Shown here: piece by piece, positions 1 through 6,515 of the stretch
Layout of the letters: every line of letters begins with the position of its first letter
How positions within the stretch are numbered: the first letter of the stretch is position 1
Source: Bacteroidales bacterium UBA5762
Lineage (GTDB): Bacteria; Bacteroidota; Bacteroidia; Bacteroidales; TTA-H9
Length of the DNA: 8,732 nt
Assembly: GCA_002418865.1 (NCBI GenBank)
Contig: DIEY01000016.1
Location: 1-8,732 of the forward strand
Direction: 5' to 3'
Notes under the pieces: generated by a model
Told to the model about the DNA's origin: nothing
Databases searched by the model: none
Seen by the model: only the letters and a program-made list of their open reading frames with translations
Translations under genes and position numbers: made by a program

Positions 1-1839
1 GATCATCATGAAAATGCCTATCAATGGGCAAGGCGGCGAAAACTAGAGTCACATCCTAAAACTGGTGCTGCCCAAATGGTAGAAGTTCGTGAAACTGTGC
101 AAGAAATTATCGTCCCCACATATATTACTGAAGAAAGACTAAAACCACCTTTGTTTAAGAATCGGTCAGATGATGAATTATTAGGATATGGGGTACCACC
201 CGAGTGGTTAGAGGATGTAAAGGAAGTTACGGAAGATACCCTTCTTGAATTAGCAGATCATTTACCGGCAGAGGCTTCAGAAGCATTATTGGAATTAGCC
301 ACCGGTGGAACACCAACAATTACAATTGCTACCGAAACAATTACAGATCCTTTTGAACATCCTGATGCCAAACGACGATTCCGCATGGTGAGCGATGTGG
401 AAGAATTACAAATGGCACTGGAATATCCATGGGAAAAGTGGGCTGTCTTTCTGCACCCGGACCAAAGGAGTATCGCTACTGCTGATTACAACGGCCCTGC
501 CCGTGTCTCCGGGTCAGCTGGGACAGGAAAAACGGTAGTGGCTTTACATCGAGCTGTACATCTGGCCAAAAATAATCCTGGATCCCGTGTACTTCTGGCA
601 ACCTTTTCTGAAACATTGGCCAATTCATTACGCAATAAATTGCGCACGCTGATTTTCAATCAACCACATTTGGGTGAACAAATTGAAGTATATGCAATGA
701 ATAAAATCGGAGAACATCTTTATAAGTCCAACAGAGGCAAAAATAAAGTCGCTGATTCAGAATTTATTTATCAATTATTGAAACAAGCTTCATCTCAGGT
801 AAACGGGCATTCCTTCAGGCAACAGTTTCTAATGACTGAATGGGAACAGGTGGTTGATGCCTGGCAGTTGAATTCATGGGAAGCGTACCGCGATGTGTCC
901 CGACTTGGCCGTCGTACCCGATTGTCAGAATCTCAAAGAAATATGTTATGGTCCATTTTTTCTTGGGTGCAAAACGAACTGGATCAGGCAGGTTTGATTA
1001 CCTATGCCGGTATATTTGGATACCTGACAAAAGTTTACTCAGGTGGGCAACGCTCACCATTTGAATATATCGTTGTGGATGAAGCCCAGGATATTAACAT
1101 TCCTCAATTAAAATTTCTGGCAGCTCTGGGAGCAAACCGACCCAACAGCTTATTTTTTGCAGGTGATCTGGGACAGCGTATTTTTCAGCAACCTTTTTCC
1201 TGGTTATCTTTAGGTATTGACATTCGCGGACGAACAAAGACATTGCGAATAAATTACAGAACTTCTCATCAGATCCGTTCCCAAGCAGACAAATTACTTG
1301 GCCCGGAAATAACAGATGTTGATGGAATTGTTGAAAAGCGCAACGAAACCATTTCTGTCTTTTCAGGTCCATCCCCAGAAATTGTGACCTATGAAAACGA
1401 AGAAGATGAAATTGCTGCGGTTTCAACCTGGTTAACCCATCGGTCAGAAGAAGGTGTTGTTTCAGAAGAAATAGGTGTTTTTGTCAGATCTGAAAATCAA
1501 ATTCAAAGAGCTAAAACAGCGCTTGAATTAGCTGGATTAAATTATCGGATTCTTGATCAAAAAGTTGAAACTCAATCCGATTATGCTTCTTTATGCACCA
1601 TGCATCTGGCAAAAGGTCTGGAATTTCGAACTGTGGTGGTAATGGCATGTGATGATGAGGTTCTCCCGCTTCAAGAACGAATCGAAACTGTAACAGATAA
1701 TTCTGATTTAGAGGAAGTGTATAACACCGAACGACATTTGCTTTATGTGGCCTGTACGCGTGCTCGCGATTTTCTCTTGATAACTGGAGTAAATCCAGCT
1801 TCCGAATTTCTGGATGATATGCTGAAGGAAAATTTGTAA
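1..1839 (+). CDS. UvrD/PcrA-like superfamily 1 DNA helicase, 5' end missing
   Basis: ATP-dependent SF1A helicase, expected to translocate 3'-5' on single-stranded DNA. The first in-frame Met is at base 76, but the frame is open back to base 1 and the 25 upstream codons (HHENAYQWARRRKLE region) look like the end of the RelE/ParE-like N-terminal domain found in this helicase subfamily, so the true start is outside the window. Numbering from the Met at 76: Walker A GSAGTGKT at 146-153 (bases 511-534); Walker B/DExQ motif VVDEAQD at 333-339; motif III FAGDLGQRIF at 361-370; motif IV LRINYRTS at 390-397; motif V MHLAKGLEF at 509-517; motif VI LLYVACTRAR at 555-564. All core motifs are intact, so the protein should be active. 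It ends 70 bp before the Vsr-like gene on the same strand. Its base composition is mixed and on average less AT-rich than the next four genes, so it may be a host neighbour or an accessory subunit. The helicase identity is secure; the role is not. Confidence 0.93.
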   Translation, partial: DHHENAYQWARRRKLESHPKTGAAQMVEVRETVQEIIVPTYITEERLKPPLFKNRSDDELLGYGVPPEWLEDVKEVTEDTLLELADHLPAEASEALLELATGGTPTITIATETITDPFEHPDAKRRFRMVSDVEELQMALEYPWEKWAVFLHPDQRSIATADYNGPARVSGSAGTGKTVVALHRAVHLAKNNPGSRVLLATFSETLANSLRNKLRTLIFNQPHLGEQIEVYAMNKIGEHLYKSNRGKNKVADSEFIYQLLKQASSQVNGHSFRQQFLMTEWEQVVDAWQLNSWEAYRDVSRLGRRTRLSESQRNMLWSIFSWVQNELDQAGLITYAGIFGYLTKVYSGGQRSPFEYIVVDEAQDINIPQLKFLAALGANRPNSLFFAGDLGQRIFQQPFSWLSLGIDIRGRTKTLRINYRTSHQIRSQADKLLGPEITDVDGIVEKRNETISVFSGPSPEIVTYENEEDEIAAVSTWLTHRSEEGVVSEEIGVFVRSENQIQRAKTALELAGLNYRILDQKVETQSDYASLCTMHLAKGLEFRTVVVMACDDEVLPLQERIETVTDNSDLEEVYNTERHLLYVACTRARDFLLITGVNPASEFLDDMLKENL

Positions 1840-1909
1840 AGGTTGCTCAAAATTTTTGAAATTAAAATTTGTCTCTTGAAAAATTTAATCTAAGATCAAA
1901 TTAATATCG
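1840..1909. other. AT-rich spacer with palindromes between helicase and vsr-like gene
   Basis: This 70 bp spacer holds a 13-base near-perfect palindrome, TCAAAATTTTTGA (1847-1859), with 6-base arms around a single T. It also holds an imperfect inverted pair, ATTAAAATTT (1861-1870) and AAATTTAAT (1881-1889). The second pair could form an AT-only hairpin but no T run follows it, so it is a poor terminator. Either element could be an operator for the downstream genes. No convincing -35/-10 pair is present: TTGTCT (1869-1874) with TAAGAT (1891-1896) is the best, at 4/6 matches each and a 16 bp gap. AT-rich DNA gives such palindromes by chance, so confidence is low. Confidence 0.25.
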
Positions 1910-2338
1910 ATGCAATCAGACAGGCTAACAAAAAAACAGCCAAATAAAAATATGCAAGCAGTGAAGGCTTCAGGTTCAAAAATTGAAAACCGCCTTCAAA
2001 AAGCCCTTTGGAAAAAGGGTTATAGATATAGAAAGAATTATAAGCAGGTTTTTGGCAAGCCTGATATTGTTTTTATGTCCTTAAAAATAGCTGTTTTTTG
2101 TGATAGTGAGTTTTGGCATGGATATGATTGGGAAAACAGGAAAAATGATTTCAAATCAAACAAGGATTTCTGGATTAAGAAAATCCAAAGAAATATTGAA
2201 AGGGATTATGAGGTTAATCAGAAATTAGAAAAAGATGGTTGGATAGTCATTAGGATTTGGGGTAATGATATAAAAAATAATTTAGAAAATTGTATTGCAA
2301 TAATTGAAGCTGCATCTGATTTTAGAAAATCAAAATAA
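1910..2338 (+). CDS. vsr: Vsr-type (very short patch repair-like) endonuclease
   Basis: Nuclease of the Vsr family, a PD-(D/E)XK-like fold. Classical Vsr nicks DNA 5' of the T in T:G mismatches produced by deamination of 5-methylcytosine. At 142 residues it has normal family length. The N-terminal segment SDRLTKKQ..NKNMQAVKASGSKIE follows the usual Vsr opening, which supports the start at 1910 over the internal ATG at 1952; neither has a clear ribosome binding site. Visible conserved residues are E26, the GKPDIVF strand with D52, the FCDSEFWHG motif with H70, and the DFWIKKI..NIERD helix with D99. Odd points: the HxHxC zinc-ligand stretch that follows FWH in E. coli Vsr is replaced by GYDW, only two cysteines (C64, C128) remain, and the Thr before the FWH motif is replaced by D65 with E67 nearby. 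This variant may therefore use an altered metal site and might restrict DNA rather than repair it. It precedes a cytosine-5 methyltransferase, the classical partner of Vsr. The family assignment is strong; substrate is inferred. Confidence 0.9.
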   Translation: MQSDRLTKKQPNKNMQAVKASGSKIENRLQKALWKKGYRYRKNYKQVFGKPDIVFMSLKIAVFCDSEFWHGYDWENRKNDFKSNKDFWIKKIQRNIERDYEVNQKLEKDGWIVIRIWGNDIKNNLENCIAIIEAASDFRKSK

Positions 2339-2417
2339 TACTAGCGATTAGAATTGAGTATATACTTAAAATATCAATTTTCAACGACTACCGAATTTTT
2401 AAATAATAAGTATGTTA

Positions 2418-2423
2418 TATAAT
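2418..2423 (+). promoter_or_regulatory. Candidate -10 element upstream of the methyltransferase
   Basis: A perfect TATAAT lies 13 bases before the methyltransferase ATG in the 98 bp spacer that separates it from the Vsr-like gene. The matching -35 position (about 2395-2400, ATTTTT) has no TTGACA-like sequence. If used, transcription would begin near 2430, leaving only about 7 untranslated bases, so the message would be almost leaderless; this agrees with the absence of a Shine-Dalgarno sequence before 2437. The spacer is very AT-rich, so a chance match is likely enough to keep confidence low. Confidence 0.3.
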
Positions 2424-2436
2424 TAAATGTTAAATT

Positions 2437-3522
2437 ATGAGTAACAAACTACCTATTAAAGTTTTTGATTTTTTCTCAGGTTGTGGAGGAACTAGCAAAG
2501 GGTTTCTCGATTCTGGAATGGATGTGGTTTTTGCATTGGATAATGATCCTGAAGCTGCTAATACCTACAAATCTAATTTGCCTGGTGTGTATTTTTTGGA
2601 GTCAAATATTGTTGACATAAAAGAAGAAATTCTTATTCCAATAATTAAAAAATATCAAGGCTCCCCTCTTTTATTTTCTGGATGTGCTCCCTGCCAACCA
2701 TTTACCAAACAAAACACTAAACGATCAACTGATCAAAAACAAATTTTCTTGTTGAGTGAGTTTCAGCGATTTGTGAAATATTTTCGTCCTGAATATGTGT
2801 TTGTTGAAAATGTGCCCGGTCTACAAAGAGTTGAAAACAGAGATGGTCCATTTTCTGATTTTGTTGAAACGTTAAGTTCATTAGGGTATTTTCTTAAATA
2901 TAATGTTATCGCCTCACAAGACTATGGAGTACCTCAAAGGCGCAGAAGGTTCGTGTTAATTGCAAGTAGGTTGGGGCCAATAGATTTTCCGACAAAGACA
3001 CATGGTATTGGTACCCATAATCCCGATTATTCAACAGTTTTTGAATGGATTGGAGATTTTCCATCAATTAAGGCTGGAGAACTTCACCTTAATATTCCTA
3101 ATCACAGAGCTGCAAACCTTTCTGAAATTAATTTAACTAGAATTCAATCAACTCCTCATGGTGGTAGTCGTCTAGATTGGCCATCAGAACTGAAATTGTC
3201 TTGTCACTCAAGCGGATACGAAGGACATACAGATGTTTATGGCCGCTTACGGTGGAATGAACCTGCCACGGGATTAACCACGCGTTGTATAAGCCTTTCA
3301 AATGGGAGATTTGGCCACCCCGAGCAGGATAGGGCTATAAGTGTTCGTGAAGCTGCTTCTCTTCAGACATTTCCTAGAGATTATATATTTTATGGAAGCT
3401 TAAGTTCGATGGCTCGACAAATTGGAAATGCAGTTCCTGTATTACTTGCAAAGAGATTTGGAGAAAATTTCAATCAGCACCTAACTAAATTTATACCATT
3501 GGAGAAAAATGGCAACATTTAA
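2437..3522 (+). CDS. dcm: DNA (cytosine-5-)-methyltransferase
   Basis: Transfers a methyl group from S-adenosylmethionine to C5 of cytosine in a specific DNA site. The 361 residues match the size of type II restriction-modification m5C methyltransferases. Motifs in order: I, FDFFSGCGG (10-18), binds SAM; IV, GCAPCQPF (82-89), with catalytic C86; VI, ENVPG (124-128); VIII, QDYGVPQRRRR (161-171); the variable target-recognition region, roughly 190-280; and X, QIGNAVP (328-334). All are intact, so it should be active; the recognition site cannot be read from the sequence. The start at 2437 places motif I at the usual distance and no upstream in-frame start is better. No Shine-Dalgarno is seen. 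Its 3' end overlaps the next gene by 14 bp. The preceding Vsr-like gene is its expected companion. The symbol is the generic one for the family and does not imply E. coli Dcm specificity. Confidence 0.96.
   Translation: MSNKLPIKVFDFFSGCGGTSKGFLDSGMDVVFALDNDPEAANTYKSNLPGVYFLESNIVDIKEEILIPIIKKYQGSPLLFSGCAPCQPFTKQNTKRSTDQKQIFLLSEFQRFVKYFRPEYVFVENVPGLQRVENRDGPFSDFVETLSSLGYFLKYNVIASQDYGVPQRRRRFVLIASRLGPIDFPTKTHGIGTHNPDYSTVFEWIGDFPSIKAGELHLNIPNHRAANLSEINLTRIQSTPHGGSRLDWPSELKLSCHSSGYEGHTDVYGRLRWNEPATGLTTRCISLSNGRFGHPEQDRAISVREAASLQTFPRDYIFYGSLSSMARQIGNAVPVLLAKRFGENFNQHLTKFIPLEKNGNI
3501..3504 (+). promoter_or_regulatory. Ribosome binding site inside the methyltransferase 3' end
   Basis: GGAG lies four bases before the ATG at 3509 and within the last codons of the methyltransferase. 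It is the clearest Shine-Dalgarno sequence in the window. Together with the 14 bp gene overlap (3509-3522) it fixes the start of the double-GHKL protein and points to translational coupling between the two genes. The spacing is short but usable. Confidence 0.55.
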
Positions 3523-6496
3523 AACTCGGGCGCGCGCTCTGGATATGTTAGGTAGACAACAGATAGCAGGAATTCCGACAGCCATCAGTGAACTTTTTAA
3601 GAACGCTTATGATGCGTATGCGGATTTAGTTGAGGTCGATTTTTTTCGTGAAAGTGGATTGTTTGTATTAAGAGATGATGGTCTCGGTATGACTCTGGAT
3701 GAATTTGAAGACCGTTGGTTAGTCATAGGTACAGAAAGTAAACTAGGAAAAGGAAAAGGAATCTCTACTGCTCGTATTGATACTCGAAAAGAATATCGCC
3801 CAATAATGGGGGAAAAAGGAATTGGTAGGCTTGCAATTGCATTGATTGGTTCTCAAATGCTGATTCTGACAAGAGCAAAAATAAATAATAACCCAGGTGA
3901 TTTAGTAGCAGCATTTATCAATTGGGGGCTTTTTGAGTGTCCTGGAATCGATTTAAATGATATTGAGATCCCTATTCGAATTTTTAAAGATGGCACACTG
4001 CCTAACAGAAAAGATCTTGATGAAATGACCAATGTCGTCAAAAAGAACGTTCAAGATCTTATTGATAAATTTCCTAAAAACCTAGTAACAAAAATCATGG
4101 GCGATTTGATAAATTTCAAGTTTGATCCCTTAGAAATTGAATTATTTTTGAATCAAGCAACTAACGACTCTGATAAAAAAAGTTTATCTTTTTCAGAAGG
4201 TGGTTTTGGAACACATTTTTATGTACTTCCGACTAATGAAGCGCTTTTGTCTGAGATTGAAAAAGATTTTTCAGACAGTGGTAATTCTAAGATAAAACGT
4301 TTTCTTCTTGGTTTCAACAATACTATGCTACCCAATTTAAATGAACCGAAGATTCTTCCTTCATTTAGATATTGGAAGGATAGCTATAGTTTTATTGACA
4401 TATTAAGCGAAAGGGAGTTTTTTACACCGGATGATTTTAATTCAACTGATATCCGAGTTTATGGAAAATTTGACAAATTTGGAACATTTACAGGAACTGT
4501 AGATGTATACGGAGACCAACAAAAATATTCTCTTCCTTGGAAAAATCAAGATAAACCAACTTCTTGTGGTCAATTTGAAATAGGTTTTGCGTATTTGCCC
4601 GGAAAACAAATCGACTCAAAGCTTCCTCCAGAAGATTATGCAAGAATAAAAAATAAGTGTGACAGAATTGGGGGGTTATACATTTATAGAGATGGTTTAA
4701 GAATTTTACCGTATGGCGATTCGGATTTTGACTGGCTACAAGTGGAAAAACGCAGAACTTTAGGAGCCAGCTATTACTTTTTTTCTTATCGCAGACTGTT
4801 TGGTGCTATTTCAATTTCTCATAAGGAAAATCAGGAATTATTAGAAAAAGCCGGGAGAGAAGGTTTCCAAGAAAATAGAGCTTACCGAGAATTTCGGGAT
4901 ATTCTTATCCACTTTTTACTTCAATTGGCTGGAGACTTTTTTCGCGAAGATTCAGAACATAATAAGAAACGAGAAGAATTAAGGAAATTGGAGAAAGCAA
5001 GAAAAGAAGGAGAAAAAATTCGAAAAGAATCACGAAAAATTTTTGCAGAATCTCTTAATGATTTCTTTTCTATTTCTGAATCAAATATATTGGTAAAAAA
5101 CCGGGATGAAGTAATAAACTCCTTAAAAAACGATCTTGATAAAGCTAGCCATCAAATTTTCCCTGAGTATTTAGAATCGGACTTGGTTAAAGCTGAAATT
5201 AAAGCTAGACAACACCTTAATCGAATGCGAGAGGAATTAAGAATAGAAATACCATCAGGAATTGGTTTAACCGATGAATTGGAACACGATTGGCGAGCGT
5301 ATGAATCAGAAATCGAGAAACTGGAAAGCGAATTCTTTCTACCCCTTGAAAATCAGATATCTCAAATCATGTTAGATTTTAATCAGAGATCGAATATTGA
5401 AATTGATCGGCGAAATCAGATTTTAAAATTGATTAAAGATATAACAAATACCAATAAGAATAAGATTAAAAATGAAATCACTGAGACCCAACAGGAATTC
5501 AAACTATTAGAAAAAAGATTTTTTCATTTAATTAATGAGATTAATCATGATGAAGAAAAAATATTAACCGAAGCTGAAATTAAAGTTGATCGGATGCTTT
5601 CAGAGAAATCAAGCGAAAAAGAATTAGAAGAAATAAGGCATGCATTGGAAAAAGGAATTTCTGATAACACAGACCAGTCTGAAGAAATTCTTCGACATAT
5701 CAGAAACCAATTAATCCATCTTAATTGGAAACGTGATGAGGATGGTTACTTAATCGGAGAGCCGGAATTAAGCGCTGCGCTTGAAACTGAATTATTAGGG
5801 CTACAAGAACAATTCGATTCAAACCTTGAGTTGGCACAGCTTGGTATGGCGATTGAAGTTATTAACCATGAATTTAACCAAACCGTCAGAAATATTCGTA
5901 TAAACCTCAATGGTTTAAAGCGCTGGGCTGACAAGAACCCTAAATTACTTCCACATTATCAAGATTTGCGCACTAGCTTTGAACATTTAGATGCTTATTT
6001 AACATTGCTCTCTCCACTCAGTCGTCGATTATATAGACAATCAACAGAAATTAAAGGTTCGAACATTGAGAATTTTCTTCGATCTTTATTTCTGGATAGT
6101 TTAAGTTTGTATAATATTGATCTTATAGTAACAGAATCGTTTCGTGATAAAGTTTTTTTGGGTTATCCTTCCACTTTTTATCCGGTATTTATTAACCTAA
6201 TTGATAACGCTATATTTTGGTTAAGAGATAAAAAGGATTTTCCAAGAGAAATTTACTTGGAAAGTGATAATGATGATTTAATTTTTTCGGATAATGGTCC
6301 AGGGATATCGGACCGAATTAGAGAAAGAATATTTGATTATGGCTTTTCCAGAAAACCAGCAGGAAGAGGGCTTGGTCTTTATATCTCTAAAAGAGTGCTA
6401 AACAAAGAAGGTCTAGATCTCGAACTGATCAAATCACCAAGTGGTCGTGGTGCAACATTTAGAATAGGACAAAAAACAACAAATGGAACCCTTTAA
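3509..6496 (+). CDS. Double GHKL ATPase: MutL/MORC/Hsp90-like clamp fused to histidine kinase
   Basis: A 995-residue cytoplasmic protein with two separate ATP-binding modules. The N-terminal module is of the MutL/Hsp90/MORC type: N box SELFKNAYDA (27-36, with N32), G1 RDDGLGM (55-61), lid G2 GEKGIGRLA (101-109), a later GGFGTHFYV strand (231-239) and an S5-like segment GLYIYRDGLRILPYG (389-403) with EKRR at 413-416. A highly charged helical, coiled-coil-like stalk covers roughly 480-770. The C-terminal module is a histidine kinase core: H box INHEFNQ (785-791) with H787 as likely phosphoacceptor, N box INLIDNA (895-901), G1 DNGPG (928-932), F box IFDYGFS (941-947) and G2 GRGLGLYIS (952-960). 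No membrane segment, PAS or other standard sensor domain is visible, so the N-terminal ATPase may be the sensor. The next gene encodes a receiver-like protein, a plausible phosphotransfer partner. MutL/MORC-like GHKL proteins are known to accompany restriction-modification genes. The domains are clear; the working mechanism is inferred. Confidence 0.9.
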   Translation: MATFKTRARALDMLGRQQIAGIPTAISELFKNAYDAYADLVEVDFFRESGLFVLRDDGLGMTLDEFEDRWLVIGTESKLGKGKGISTARIDTRKEYRPIMGEKGIGRLAIALIGSQMLILTRAKINNNPGDLVAAFINWGLFECPGIDLNDIEIPIRIFKDGTLPNRKDLDEMTNVVKKNVQDLIDKFPKNLVTKIMGDLINFKFDPLEIELFLNQATNDSDKKSLSFSEGGFGTHFYVLPTNEALLSEIEKDFSDSGNSKIKRFLLGFNNTMLPNLNEPKILPSFRYWKDSYSFIDILSEREFFTPDDFNSTDIRVYGKFDKFGTFTGTVDVYGDQQKYSLPWKNQDKPTSCGQFEIGFAYLPGKQIDSKLPPEDYARIKNKCDRIGGLYIYRDGLRILPYGDSDFDWLQVEKRRTLGASYYFFSYRRLFGAISISHKENQELLEKAGREGFQENRAYREFRDILIHFLLQLAGDFFREDSEHNKKREELRKLEKARKEGEKIRKESRKIFAESLNDFFSISESNILVKNRDEVINSLKNDLDKASHQIFPEYLESDLVKAEIKARQHLNRMREELRIEIPSGIGLTDELEHDWRAYESEIEKLESEFFLPLENQISQIMLDFNQRSNIEIDRRNQILKLIKDITNTNKNKIKNEITETQQEFKLLEKRFFHLINEINHDEEKILTEAEIKVDRMLSEKSSEKELEEIRHALEKGISDNTDQSEEILRHIRNQLIHLNWKRDEDGYLIGEPELSAALETELLGLQEQFDSNLELAQLGMAIEVINHEFNQTVRNIRINLNGLKRWADKNPKLLPHYQDLRTSFEHLDAYLTLLSPLSRRLYRQSTEIKGSNIENFLRSLFLDSLSLYNIDLIVTESFRDKVFLGYPSTFYPVFINLIDNAIFWLRDKKDFPREIYLESDNDDLIFSDNGPGISDRIRERIFDYGFSRKPAGRGLGLYISKRVLNKEGLDLELIKSPSGRGATFRIGQKTTNGTL

Positions 6497-6515
6497 TAAC
6501 CCGAGAGCTAAATAA

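Noticed and set aside
76..78. ATG at 76 as the start of the helicase gene
   Set aside because: The frame is open to base 1 and the 25 codons before it read as family-typical protein, so the gene is cut by the window edge and does not start here.
1094..1426. Reverse-strand open frame of 110 codons within the helicase gene
   Set aside because: It lies wholly opposite conserved helicase motifs, has no family resemblance and no promoter or ribosome binding site; a shadow frame.
1861..1889. ATTAAAATTT / AAATTTAAT hairpin as a terminator for the helicase gene
   Set aside because: The stem is AT-only, imperfect, and not followed by a T run; kept only as part of the spacer description.
1869..1896. 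TTGTCT-16 bp-TAAGAT as a promoter for the Vsr-like gene
   Set aside because: Only 4/6 matches in each box in very AT-rich DNA; indistinguishable from chance.
2427..2444. Five-codon ATG-to-TAA frame overlapping the methyltransferase start, as a leader peptide
   Set aside because: Too short, no ribosome binding site and no regulatory sequence logic; likely coincidence.
1910..3522. Plain methylation-plus-repair pair as in E. coli dcm-vsr
   Set aside because: Not excluded, but the close linkage to the double-GHKL and receiver genes, plus the altered zinc-ligand region of the nuclease, makes a simple repair pair a poorer explanation of the whole block.
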